From NCBI GenBank assembly GCA_002364245.1, contig DEXR01000050.1, positions 148,129 to 177,795 of the forward strand: a stretch of DNA of 29,667 nucleotides, written 5' to 3'. This document shows, piece after piece, positions 8,706-16,364 of the stretch. The DNA is from Flavobacteriaceae bacterium UBA3179. GTDB lineage: Bacteria; Bacteroidota; Bacteroidia; Flavobacteriales; Flavobacteriaceae. How positions within the stretch are numbered: the stretch's first letter is position 1; each line of letters starts with the position of its first letter. The notes under the pieces were generated by a model, which ran no database searches, had not been told where the DNA came from, and saw only the letters and a list, made by a program, of their open reading frames with translations. The translations under genes and the position numbers were made by a program.

Positions 8706-9296
8706 ATGATTTCGTCAAAAAAAATAGGGCTTTACTTTGGCACCTTTAACCCCATTCATGTGGGTCATCTCATAATTGCCAACCACTTAGTTGAAAATAG
8801 TGATTTAGATGAAATCTGGCTAGTAGTAACGCCACATAATCCACATAAAAAAAAGAAAACGCTGCTTGAAGACCATCACCGTTTGGCTATGGTGCGTATT
8901 GCATTGGAAGACTATCCAAAACTAAAAGCCAGCAATATTGAGTTTGATCTCCCACAGCCCAATTATACGACCAACACATTAGCACATTTAGAGGAAAAAT
9001 ATCCTGAAAAGTCATTTTCCTTAATAATGGGAGAAGACAACTTAAAGAGTTTTCATAAATGGAAAAACTATGAAGTTATTTTAGACCGTTATTCCATTTA
9101 TGTATACCCTAGAATTTCCGAAGGAACTATTGAAACTCAATTTGATGGTCACCCTAAAATTACAAAAGTAGACGCCCCAATTATGGAACTCTCTTCCACT
9201 TTTATAAGAAAAGGGATACAATCGGGTATGAATATTCGTCCTATGTTACCGCATAACGTCTGGAAGTATCTAGATGAAATGAATTTTTATAAATAG
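8706..9296 (+). CDS. nadD: Nicotinate-nucleotide adenylyltransferase
   Basis: A 196-aa enzyme joining ATP and nicotinate mononucleotide to give deamido-NAD in NAD biosynthesis. The nucleotidyltransferase signature GLYFGTFNPIHVGHLIIA (residues 8-25) has the phosphate-binding GTFNPIHxGH, and the second motif LSSTFIRKGI (about residue 164) matches the ISSTxIR loop. Its ATG directly follows the gmk stop (TAA-ATG). It is the last gene of the yicC-gmk-nadD operon. Confidence 0.95.
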   Translation: MISSKKIGLYFGTFNPIHVGHLIIANHLVENSDLDEIWLVVTPHNPHKKKKTLLEDHHRLAMVRIALEDYPKLKASNIEFDLPQPNYTTNTLAHLEEKYPEKSFSLIMGEDNLKSFHKWKNYEVILDRYSIYVYPRISEGTIETQFDGHPKITKVDAPIMELSSTFIRKGIQSGMNIRPMLPHNVWKYLDEMNFYK

Positions 9297-9387
9297 GAAA
9301 CCTTTAAAACGAGAAACCGCCCCAACTGACTAAACTAAGCAGTGTAGGACGGCTTCTACTAACCAACCAAAAAAAGGGTTTATATAT

Positions 9388-10305
9388 TTAGAATTTACTT
9401 ATTTTCTTCATTTGTTTTTCAATTTCAGCATCTGATAATCGTAGTTTTCCTTCGTTATTTTTATACTGAATATAGCCTCTTCCTTTAAAGCGGTACAACG
9501 TTCCAGAATCTGAATGAAAGAGCTCTATCGTGTTGTCATTTACAACGGAAAGTTCAAAGTATTCATTGCCCAAGTAATCATAATCCAATGTTAAATATTT
9601 TAAATACGGGTCATTAGGGACATTGTCTACATTATAAATACCTGTATAATCCCAATAAATGGTATCAATATCTGTTCCGTATTCATCTTGTGAACTTCTA
9701 AAATTTCCATCGCCACCACCCGGCAAAAATTGAACAAAAGTTTCGTTGTCAAATTCATTTAAATTTCCATATTCGCTGGTAAAGGTCTTTTCCCAAGTAA
9801 CATATTCCTGTAAAAAATAATGGATGTTCTCGTAAAACAGTTTATTGTAATTAAAGTTACTACGCTGATACCCTACCAAAACATAGCTTGTATTATAATA
9901 CCTGTTGTACAGTTCAATTGTATTATCGCTTAACTGGGTAACTTCAAAAGTGTAAAGGCCATCAATATTGTGTGAAATATCTAATTCGAAATCGAACGTA
10001 TCATAATATCCCACTTCGATACCATAACCATATCCTTGGTCTCCAATCCCAACTAAATTATTATTTGCCGAAACTGTCCCGTGTAGAAAAGAAATGGTAA
10101 AAGCCTTTTGTAAAAAAGGAATGTGACCGTTTCCTGTGGTTCGCTCAATATCAACATACCATAACTCGTAAGAAGCTACTAATTCTGCCAGCGTTATAGT
10201 TTCAACAGGATCAATATACTCTTCCTCAACAACCGGCTCAGTATAACAAGATGTAAAAAGAATGGCAATTAAGCTAAAGCTGAATAAAAGTTTAAAGGGT
10301 TTCAT
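9388..10305 (-). CDS. Secreted lipoprotein of unknown function
   Basis: A 305-aa protein with a lipoprotein signal: basic start MKPFK, hydrophobic core LLFSFSLIAILF and lipobox TSC with Cys20 as the lipidation site, then an acidic linker (EEEYIDP). The mature part is rich in Tyr, Asp and Asn with repeated YxWDYT/LTLDYDY/YDTFDFELD strands, suggesting a beta-rich surface protein with two similar halves. No catalytic motif is recognised. It faces nadD on the opposite strand; database entries with a nucleotidyltransferase name for such neighbours would come from gene order, not from sequence. Confidence 0.8.
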   Translation of the reverse strand: MKPFKLLFSFSLIAILFTSCYTEPVVEEEYIDPVETITLAELVASYELWYVDIERTTGNGHIPFLQKAFTISFLHGTVSANNNLVGIGDQGYGYGIEVGYYDTFDFELDISHNIDGLYTFEVTQLSDNTIELYNRYYNTSYVLVGYQRSNFNYNKLFYENIHYFLQEYVTWEKTFTSEYGNLNEFDNETFVQFLPGGGDGNFRSSQDEYGTDIDTIYWDYTGIYNVDNVPNDPYLKYLTLDYDYLGNEYFELSVVNDNTIELFHSDSGTLYRFKGRGYIQYKNNEGKLRLSDAEIEKQMKKISKF

Positions 10306-10351
10306 ACCATTTCATTTTAAAATTATACTTCTGAAAATTCAAAAGACGTGC

Positions 10352-10359
10352 CAAAATTA
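10352..10359 (-). promoter_or_regulatory. Possible -7 box of the lipoprotein gene
   Basis: Read on the minus strand this is TAATTTTG, matching TAnnTTTG, 47 bp before the ATG at 10305. No clear -33 element accompanies it. Confidence 0.35.
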
Positions 10360-10496
10360 TAAATTATTACTATACAGATAGTTAAGTCCGTGCTATGGCA
10401 CGTAAAAAATTATATTCCTTTTACCCCCCTCAAAACAATTAATACATAAAAGGTTCATATAAAAAAGGTCGATTTTTCTTTTGTTTACAAGGCTTG

Positions 10497-10518
10497 AGCG
10501 CATAATAGCGCTTTTTTT
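10497..10518 (+). terminator. Rho-independent-terminator-like hairpin without an upstream gene
   Basis: AGCGC (10497-10501), loop ATAATA, GCGCT (10508-10512), then a run of seven T reading on the plus strand. No plus-strand gene precedes it (nadD ends 1.2 kb away), so it may end an unannotated small RNA or readthrough transcript. Confidence 0.4.
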
Positions 10519-10745
10519 AATGTAAATTCAAAAAGTACAATTTACCACTGTCTTATAACTTTTTAATACTGCGGACTAATATAGGTATTTACTATTAACT
10601 ACCACCAACCACCCTATTGATATTAAAAAGGCGTTAAAACTACTATTTAAAGGCTTTTGAATGCTGTTTTAAATGGTCATATTTCATAATTGACAAGGAT
10701 ATTTTTGGAATTGACTTTGGGAGGTATCCAACTGTAAAAAATCTC

Positions 10746-10781
10746 TTGGTTATTCAGTTGGTTATTCAGTTGGTTATTCAA
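10746..10781. repeat. Triple tandem 12-bp repeat TTGGTTATTCAG
   Basis: Three head-to-tail copies of TTGGTTATTCAG; the last base of the third copy is A instead of G. Units contain no spacer. Position near the presumed prophage left end suggests protein-binding sites such as transposase or regulator sites, but this is inference. Confidence 0.8.
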
Positions 10782-11014
10782 AATTGTAAGAAAAAACACG
10801 TTAATTATTTAATGAAAATACTATATTTATCGTCGTTAATTCAATAATATGACAAATTAAAAGGGGGTTAATACCATAACTTTTTATTAAAAAGCTTTGT
10901 TATCCCTTATAAACACTAATATTTTATGATTTCATATACGTAACACCCCTTCAAAATCGCTTCGTTTAAGTAAAAAAAAACCACTCCCCGGTCAATTTTT
11001 TAGCGTTATTTGCA

Positions 11015-11047
11015 AACTAATTTGTATTTTAGTCAAACGAATTAGTT
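11015..11047. promoter_or_regulatory. Inverted repeat resembling the phage early operator
   Basis: AACTAATTTG (11015-11024) pairs with CGAATTAGTT (11038-11047) with one G-T position. The segment 11013-11033 matches the early operator/promoter segment 12382-12402 at 17 of 21 positions, including CAAAC, TTTGTAT and the spacing between them. Confidence 0.5.
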
Positions 11048-11101
11048 AACATGATGTGTATAACTACCGTCCAATTTTATTAATATAAGGCATCAAATAG
11101 C

Positions 11102-11109
11102 TAAATTTG
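11102..11109 (+). promoter_or_regulatory. -7 box for the left-end cassette
   Basis: TAAATTTG matches TAnnTTTG 25 bp before the ATG at 11135. No good -33 element is visible, which is compatible with an activator-dependent or weak promoter. Confidence 0.4.
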
Positions 11110-11134
11110 AGATTGAACCATAAAACAATTTCAA

Positions 11135-11275
11135 ATGAAAAAAGTAGTATTCGCCATTATGGCAATTGCGTTACTTGCTGTTAGCTGTACGCCAGAAACA
11201 CTAAACAAAAATGACTATCAAGACGAAGTCGACAAAGACAAAATCGAACGACCCGGTAATCAGGGCGGCAATTAG
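11135..11275 (+). CDS. Small lipoprotein, 46 aa
   Basis: MKKVVFAIMAIALLAVSC is a clear lipoprotein signal peptide with lipobox AVSC (Cys18), followed by only 28 mature residues, highly charged (NDYQDEVDKDKIERP) and ending PGNQGGN. Acylation would place a tiny acidic/basic peptide on a membrane surface. Function unknown. Its last 65 nt overlap, in another frame, the start of the next membrane-protein ORF. Upstream are a -7 box and an operator-like repeat similar to that of the phage early promoter, so it is probably a phage gene; surface or superinfection-exclusion roles are possible but unproven. Confidence 0.6.
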   Translation: MKKVVFAIMAIALLAVSCTPETLNKNDYQDEVDKDKIERPGNQGGN

Positions 11276-11696
11276 AATTTTTGGTACGCTTGTTTTAACC
11301 TTATCCGGAATGATACTGTTCCTGGATAAGGTTTTTTATTTTGAGCTGTCCAATACACACGGGTTTGCGGACTCTCAAACCTACATCTGGGTATTAACAC
11401 AAAGCCTTTCACCACTATTAATCGTTGTGGGTTCAATTTTTAAACCTTACAAATCTGCATACCTAATACCGGTCTATTTTTACACCATTCAATTATACTG
11501 GGTGTTTGATACTTCATTAAAAATAGACGATGCTTTGCTACATCTCTATGCTTTAGGCGTAGTATTTTTTACTGCAATTACTGCATATTTTATTAATAAG
11601 TATTTCAGAAAAGCAATGCGTGATCGGGCTGATAAAATAACTTTATTAGAAGAGATGCTCGACCTTAATAGATTCATTAAAGACAAAAAGAATTGA
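11211..11696 (+). CDS. Membrane protein with about four TM segments
   Basis: A 161-aa protein with a Lys/Thr/Ser-rich cytoplasmic start (TIKTKSTKTKS), hydrophobic segments at about residues 17-40, 62-80, 83-100 and 108-128, and a basic helical tail (KYFRKAMRDRADKITLLEE). No family recognised. The first ATG overlaps the lipoprotein gene by 65 nt. The next internal Met (residue 34) lies inside the first TM segment, so the overlapping start is favoured. It is followed by a TTGA-coupled 71-aa gene. It may belong to a left-end immunity/exclusion cassette of the prophage (inference from position). Confidence 0.65.
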   Translation: MTIKTKSTKTKSNDPVIRAAIRIFGTLVLTLSGMILFLDKVFYFELSNTHGFADSQTYIWVLTQSLSPLLIVVGSIFKPYKSAYLIPVYFYTIQLYWVFDTSLKIDDALLHLYALGVVFFTAITAYFINKYFRKAMRDRADKITLLEEMLDLNRFIKDKKN

Positions 11697-11908
11697 GTAA
11701 ATACACAAACTTATTAGCAACGGTACGCGAAACCGCCAATCAATTAAAGAACGGGCAGATTAGCCCGGATGAGGCCGATACAATTCTTAAAAATATTGAG
11801 ATTGAGTACAAAGCTATTGCCACCTCTACTGGTGATCGTAAACTTACTTTAATGTTAGATGAATTGTTTGGAAGCGATGAGAACCCGAACCTCAGCCTTT
11901 TGTTTTAG
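11693..11908 (+). CDS. Small helical protein, 71 aa
   Basis: Starts with TTG overlapping the previous stop (TTGA). The sequence is helical and soluble (LLATVRETANQLKNGQIS, PDEADTILKNIEIEYKAIA). No known family. The last 17 nt overlap the 3' end of the convergent repressor gene, so the left-end cassette and the immunity region are tightly packed, supporting phage ownership. Confidence 0.55.
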   Translation: MSKYTNLLATVRETANQLKNGQISPDEADTILKNIEIEYKAIATSTGDRKLTLMLDELFGSDENPNLSLLF

Positions 11909-12365
11909 CAGCACCTTTATTTGAAATTTCACTTTTTAAGTCTTCAATTTCCTCTTTTAGTGAAATGCGATCGTGAAGCTCTTCCAGTTTTTTATCGTAG
12001 TTCTTTAAACGTGGCTCCAGTTCGTTAAATAGTTCTGCAGCTAATAACTTGAACAATCCTACTTCTTTGCTTCCGGATGTTTGATATTGATCCCCGGGTT
12101 CGGCTGCTTTGTCAAACTCGTTTGTATTTATTTTTTCAATACTTCCCTTTCCAGTGATAAACCACCGCAAATTCAAGGTATCAAAAGCACTTGCAAAGTC
12201 GCTTATCATATCAAATGATGGCCTTGCAGTTTCTGACCTATTCAACCTATACAGCTTTTCGGGGCTGTTATAGCCCAGTTTTTCAGCCAGTTCGGGAATA
12301 CCTTCCAAGCCATAGTGATCAGCAATTTTACTGATGCGTTCAAATATATTTGATTTTATATTCAA
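11892..12365 (-). CDS. Phage repressor with N-terminal HTH
   Basis: A 157-aa protein with a Cro/C1-type helix-turn-helix at about residues 8-65 (ISKIADHYGLEGIPELAEKL, then SPEKLYRLNRSETARPSFDM) and a C-terminal coiled coil (EPRLKNYDKKLEELHDRISL onward) likely used for oligomerisation. The best start is TTG at 12365; no ATG is available upstream. It is divergent from the Ner-like gene with an operator-rich 58-bp gap, the typical immunity-switch arrangement of Mu-like phages. It would repress the early promoter and perhaps the related site at 11013-11047. Confidence 0.8.
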   Translation of the reverse strand: MNIKSNIFERISKIADHYGLEGIPELAEKLGYNSPEKLYRLNRSETARPSFDMISDFASAFDTLNLRWFITGKGSIEKINTNEFDKAAEPGDQYQTSGSKEVGLFKLLAAELFNELEPRLKNYDKKLEELHDRISLKEEIEDLKSEISNKGAAKTKG

Positions 12366-12369
12366 ATGA

Positions 12370-12416
12370 GTTTGTTTAATTCAAACAAGTTTGTATATTT
12401 GTTTCAGATTTGAAAC
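12370..12416. promoter_or_regulatory. Immunity-region operator cluster
   Basis: Several overlapping inverted repeats: TTGTTT-AATTC-AAACAA (12372-12388), CAAAC-AA-GTTTG (12382-12393) and GTTTC-AGATTT-GAAAC (12401-12416), built from repeated GTTTG/CAAAC half-sites. They flank and cover the early -33/-7 promoter, as expected for repressor and Ner binding. Confidence 0.6.
12371..12401 (+). promoter_or_regulatory. Prophage early promoter
   Basis: -33 TTTG at 12371-12374 and -7 TATATTTG at 12394-12401, spacing 19 bp, the Bacteroidota consensus. Expected transcript start is about 12406, 18 nt before the ATG at 12424, which also argues against the TTG at 12391 as start. Confidence 0.65.
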
Positions 12417-12423
12417 CAAAACT

Positions 12424-12654
12424 ATGGAAAAAAATTTGAAATTCTCTGATTCGCAGATAAAAAAGATAAATAAAAGTGCCTTGGCTGAGAAGTATGAGTG
12501 TACCGAGCAGTACATAGGCCAAGTACTAAGAGGCGAAAAAGGGAAAAACAAAAAAGCGAAAGCCATTAGGAAAGATGCTCAAGCAGTTTTAAAAATTGTG
12601 GGAGACCCTATAATGGAAATAGAAGTAGTTGATCCAATAATTGTAAGCGCATGA
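12424..12654 (+). CDS. Ner-like small DNA-binding protein
   Basis: A 76-aa protein. Residues about 8-42 read as an HTH (SDSQIKKINKSALAEKYECT, EQYIGQVLRGEKGKN), followed by a short basic helix and an acidic C-terminus. It is the first gene of the early operon and divergent from the repressor, the position of ner in Mu and Cro in lambdoid phages, so it probably tunes early and repressor transcription. Start chosen at ATG 12424, downstream of the -7 box. Its stop overlaps the transposase start (ATGA). Confidence 0.7.
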   Translation: MEKNLKFSDSQIKKINKSALAEKYECTEQYIGQVLRGEKGKNKKAKAIRKDAQAVLKIVGDPIMEIEVVDPIIVSA

Positions 12655-14618
12655 TTTACGAAGTGTACCAAAATGTAATGTGCGTGCAAGGTGGCCTCCT
12701 TTATAAGGATGAGCAACCAGTTATGAAAATAACTGATTATAGAAACTTGATCAACCGCTACGCAAAAACGATCCGCACCGGTGGCAACGGTAGAACCGCC
12801 CTTATCGATTTTCAAACCATACCGAAAAGGTTTCGCGATAAAATAGTATCAAAATACGGCGATCCATTTAAAAAACAAACAACGCAGTATATCACCTCTT
12901 TACTGCAGCCCGATTTGGAAGCTTCAAAATACTTTGCAAACTTTAAATTGCAAGACGGTCGCAACCTTCCAGAGCCTACCCAACGCGAATACTTTACAAA
13001 TGCACAAATACTTAATATGTGCGATAAGTTGATCACCGACCAAAAAAGACGCACCCGTGTATTTGGCAAATCGAGAGTAACCGATACTTGGAAAAAATTA
13101 GCCGATGCCATTACAGAGCTCGACCCAAACTTATACCCTCACACCTTACCAAGCAATGCCCGATCCTTATCACGTAAACATAAAAAGTACATAGAAAAAG
13201 GCTACGCTGCTTTGGTACACAAAAACTTTGGTAATGGCCACGCCGCTAAAATTGAAGGCGAAGTCGCAGACTGGATACTTGCCATGTATGCACAGCCTCA
13301 TAAAATTACCATACCGGTGCTGCACCATACCTATAAAAATGTGGCGATAGACAACGATTGGCCTTCCCTTTCAGAAAGTGCTATTGCAATGTGGCTTGAT
13401 AAACCCGAAAACAAACGAGTTTGGACGTACGGTCGTCACGGGCGCGAAGCCTTTGTTAATGACTTTCAGCATCACCTTAAAAGAGATAGCTCGGCGTGGT
13501 TCCCCAATGCGTATTGGGCAATGGACGGTACCAAACTGGATTGGCTGCACCTTGAGGATAACAGCTTAGGTATGGCTGCTAATTTAAAAATGAACATCAT
13601 AATCGATGTGTATTCTGAAAAGATCATCGGTTGGAATTTCAGCGAAACAGAAAACCATACCGACCATTTTAAAGCCCTTAAAATGGCGTTTAAACAAGGC
13701 GAAAAACGTCCGTATTATTTAACCTATGATAATCAGTCCGGTCACAAATCCGGGCGCATGCAAGAGCTGTACTCAAAAGCAGTAGCCAAAGATGGCGGAA
13801 CCCACCACCCACACAAAGCATACGCGCACAATAACCCAATAGAGCAAGTATTTAACCGCTTTCAGCAACAATGTATTGGTCGTATGTGGTTTAGCGATGG
13901 GCAAGGTATTAAAGTACGAAACAAAGACAACCAACCCAATATGGACTTTGTTATGGCCAACCGCCATAAACTAAAAAGCAAAGAAGATCTGCTCAAAGCT
14001 TTTAGAATAGTGGTACAACAATGGAATAACGCTACGCACCCACATTTTGAAGCCTTAACACGTGCCGAGGTGTACAACCAAGAAGCACCACGTAGTGAAG
14101 CGGTTAACTTCTTAGATATGGTTGATCTGTTTTGGATTGAAAACCCGAAGCAAGTTACCTACAACCGTGGCGGCTTAACAATGACCGTTGCAAAACAACA
14201 GCACGAATACGAAGTGTACGATGCCGATAACCGTATCGATACCAACTTCCGTGTAAAATACACCGGTGCAAAGTTCACGGTTAAGTATGATCCCGAAGAT
14301 ATGGGCATCATTCGCCTGTACCGCAAACGTACAGATGGAAAACTTGAATATGTGGCCAATGCTGAAACAAAACGCGGTCATGAAAGCATCCCGGCATTAA
14401 TGCGCGAAGGTGCAAAAACGGCTTGGCAAGATGATTATGGTGTTCGTGCCAAAGAAATTAAAGATGTAGAGACCCAACTGGAAGAGCTGCGCAATAAAAC
14501 GGGTATCACTCCAGAAAGCGTGATACAAGAGCAAGACCTTCTTATAAAAATGGGCGGTCGCCTTCCAAAAGAAGAGCGTAGCCAAGTAGAAGCCAACGAT
14601 ATTTTAAACCGAATGTAA
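12651..14618 (+). CDS. MuA-type DDE transposase
   Basis: A 655-aa phage transposase that would bind the prophage ends and catalyse strand transfer. The integrase-like core has D292 (AMDGTKLDWLH), D360 (TYDNQSGHKSGRM) and E398 (HNNPIEQVFNRF), the three DDE metal-binding residues. The D360-E398 spacing is like rve cores. HTH-like DNA-binding regions precede the core, a beta-rich region (about 490-590, FRVKYTGAKFTVKYDPEDMG) corresponds to the MuA beta-barrel domain, and a C-terminal helical tail could contact the B ATPase. Length agrees with MuA (about 663 aa). It overlaps the Ner-like gene by 4 nt and is followed by the MuB-like gene after 13 bp. Confidence 0.92.
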   Translation: MIYEVYQNVMCVQGGLLYKDEQPVMKITDYRNLINRYAKTIRTGGNGRTALIDFQTIPKRFRDKIVSKYGDPFKKQTTQYITSLLQPDLEASKYFANFKLQDGRNLPEPTQREYFTNAQILNMCDKLITDQKRRTRVFGKSRVTDTWKKLADAITELDPNLYPHTLPSNARSLSRKHKKYIEKGYAALVHKNFGNGHAAKIEGEVADWILAMYAQPHKITIPVLHHTYKNVAIDNDWPSLSESAIAMWLDKPENKRVWTYGRHGREAFVNDFQHHLKRDSSAWFPNAYWAMDGTKLDWLHLEDNSLGMAANLKMNIIIDVYSEKIIGWNFSETENHTDHFKALKMAFKQGEKRPYYLTYDNQSGHKSGRMQELYSKAVAKDGGTHHPHKAYAHNNPIEQVFNRFQQQCIGRMWFSDGQGIKVRNKDNQPNMDFVMANRHKLKSKEDLLKAFRIVVQQWNNATHPHFEALTRAEVYNQEAPRSEAVNFLDMVDLFWIENPKQVTYNRGGLTMTVAKQQHEYEVYDADNRIDTNFRVKYTGAKFTVKYDPEDMGIIRLYRKRTDGKLEYVANAETKRGHESIPALMREGAKTAWQDDYGVRAKEIKDVETQLEELRNKTGITPESVIQEQDLLIKMGGRLPKEERSQVEANDILNRM

Positions 14619-14631
14619 ACACCCTTATACC

Positions 14632-15708
14632 ATGAGTTTAATACAACACGAAAAGGACTTAATTACAATTGAAGTAGCACGAAAAGTTGCAAGGTCGAGC
14701 CAAAACAAAGTAGCTCGAAATGCAAAAGTAAGCGGTGCCACCATTAACAAGATTGTCAATAGAAAATGGCATAACATATCCGAAGAGATGTGGCGCCGCG
14801 TTCGGGTGAACCTCCGTATCAATACCAAATGGAAAACCGCCGAAACCGTAAACTTCAAATTGGTGAACAATGCGTGCCGTATTGCAAAGTCTGAAGGCAT
14901 CACCTTAATGATTGCCGACAATGCCGGAAAAGGTAAAAGCGAAAGTTACAAGTACTTTGAACGCAACCATGACGAGGTCATTTACATCGAGTGCATGAAC
15001 GTATGGACGCGCAAAGAATACATAAAAAACCTTTGCCAAGCTGCAGGTGTAGATCGCCACGGAACGCTACACCAAATTGTAGACCGCTTTATAAAGCATA
15101 TTAAGGGATTGCGAAAGCCATTATTGATCATCGATCAGTTTGACAAGCTCAAAGACTCCCAATTAGACCTTTTTATGGATTTCTACAATGAAATGGACGG
15201 CAACTGCGGTTTTATTTTAAGTGGTGTTTTAGCACTCGAAAAACGCATTTTAAGAGGTGTTAACCGCGCCAAGATAGGATATGAAGAGTTATACTCACGT
15301 GGTGGCCGAAAATTTATAAGGCTCGACCCTATTAGCGAAAACGATGTGAAATTGGTATGCAATACCAATGGCCTACACGATGAGCAACGCATCAATACCA
15401 TTTACCACACCTGCGAGCAAGACTACCGCCGCGTAAAGCGCGAAGTAGAACGCTACCATTTAAGAACATTACAGCAAAAGGAAGTCATTTTTGAAGAAGT
15501 GAAAGCCGAAATGCCAAAAGGTGTTCGCGCTGAGATGCATTATATGCACGATGACGAAATAAGCAAAGCCCTCACAGCTTCAAACAATGATGTGCCTTCA
15601 GCAATAAGCAAGCTTAAAGAAGTGTACCGATACACCGCTTTAAAGGACAGTGAGATTAAACATTTAATAAACGTATTTCAAAAGAAACAAGAACCCGTAA
15701 CAGCATAA
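14632..15708 (+). CDS. MuB-like AAA+ ATPase, transposition target protein
   Basis: A 358-aa protein with an N-terminal HTH (residues about 15-50, KVARNAKVSGATINKIVN) as in MuB, a Walker A DNAGKGKS at 96-103, and Walker B LLIIDQ at 164-169 with a following DKL. MuB family ATPases coat target DNA, stimulate the transposase and give target immunity. The gene lies directly after the transposase and belongs to the same operon. Confidence 0.88.
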   Translation: MSLIQHEKDLITIEVARKVARSSQNKVARNAKVSGATINKIVNRKWHNISEEMWRRVRVNLRINTKWKTAETVNFKLVNNACRIAKSEGITLMIADNAGKGKSESYKYFERNHDEVIYIECMNVWTRKEYIKNLCQAAGVDRHGTLHQIVDRFIKHIKGLRKPLLIIDQFDKLKDSQLDLFMDFYNEMDGNCGFILSGVLALEKRILRGVNRAKIGYEELYSRGGRKFIRLDPISENDVKLVCNTNGLHDEQRINTIYHTCEQDYRRVKREVERYHLRTLQQKEVIFEEVKAEMPKGVRAEMHYMHDDEISKALTASNNDVPSAISKLKEVYRYTALKDSEIKHLINVFQKKQEPVTA

Positions 15709-15717
15709 AAAATCTGT

Positions 15718-16356
15718 ATGGCTAAAAGACGCGCTGTATCAGTAGATCAGCTAATAAAGAAAAAGTTCATTGACATACCCCTAACGGGAAGATTTAAAAA
15801 ATTGCTTGGCAATCCAGAGCGTTCCGGTTCTTGGTTTGTGTACGGCGAAAGTGCAAACGGTAAAACCACCTTTTTAATGCAATTGGCCAGAGAGTTGGCA
15901 ATGTTGCCAAAAACCAAAGTAGTGTACAACACACTGGAAGAAGGCGCACGCAAAAGTATGCAAGCTGCAGTAATCGATAACAATATGGATCAATGCCCAA
16001 AAGGCTCGTTTATGATCTTAGATCGTGAACCCATATCAGAATTACGCAACCGGTTATCCAAGCATAAAAGCCCAAACGTGATCTTTATAGACTCGGTACA
16101 ATATGCCGATCTCGATAAAGCGAGCTACAAGGCTTTAATTTCAGACTTCCCTAAAAAACTATTCATATTCAATAGTCATGCGCAAGGTAAACGTCCGGTG
16201 GGTGCTATTGGCCGCGATATTCTATTTGATGCAGATATCAAGATACGTGTGGAAGGCTTTAAAGCCTTTTCAAAGAGTAGAATGAGCAGGGGTAAGTTGA
16301 CAGACGATTATATAATATGGCACCAAGGCGCAGCCGATTATTGGGGCGATTTATAA
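15718..16356 (+). CDS. RecA-like P-loop ATPase
   Basis: A 212-aa ATPase with Walker A GESANGKTT (43-51) and Walker B VIFIDS (121-126), and a later GAIGRDILFDADIKIRVEG resembling the sensor/strand region of RecA/RadA-type (AAA_25-like) proteins. Lacks extra DNA-binding domains. Follows the MuB-like gene after 9 bp, so it is likely a phage replication or recombination accessory. It has no counterpart at this place in E. coli Mu. Confidence 0.75.
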   Translation: MAKRRAVSVDQLIKKKFIDIPLTGRFKKLLGNPERSGSWFVYGESANGKTTFLMQLARELAMLPKTKVVYNTLEEGARKSMQAAVIDNNMDQCPKGSFMILDREPISELRNRLSKHKSPNVIFIDSVQYADLDKASYKALISDFPKKLFIFNSHAQGKRPVGAIGRDILFDADIKIRVEGFKAFSKSRMSRGKLTDDYIIWHQGAADYWGDL

Positions 16357-16364
16357 ATAACATT

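Larger units (their letters stand above)
10306..11134. other. 829-bp gene-free AT-rich region, probably holding the prophage left end
   Basis: No credible ORF on either strand. It contains the lipoprotein upstream region, a terminator-like hairpin (10497-10518), an exact triple 12-bp tandem repeat (10746-10781), an 11-nt direct repeat ataactttttA at 10555 and 10876, an inverted repeat at 11015-11047 related to the phage early operator, and a -7 box at 11102. The host/phage junction must be in here, left of about 11,010, but the terminal dinucleotides and the target duplication cannot be identified without the right end. Confidence 0.6.

Noticed and set aside
9301..9355. Terminator after nadD
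   Set aside because: Only an imperfect stem (ACCGCCCC against GGACGGCT, with mismatches) and no T-run directly behind; too weak to call.
9388..10305. Nicotinate mononucleotide adenylyltransferase assignment for the lipoprotein
   Set aside because: It has a lipobox and no GxFxPxHxGH or ISSTxIR motif; the neighbouring gene is the real nadD.
10746..10781. CRISPR-like repeat
   Set aside because: The three 12-bp units are directly adjacent, with no spacers and no cas genes nearby.
10306..11134. Exact left attachment site and 5-bp target duplication of the prophage
   Set aside because: The right end is outside the window, so the matching duplication and terminal inverted bases cannot be confirmed.
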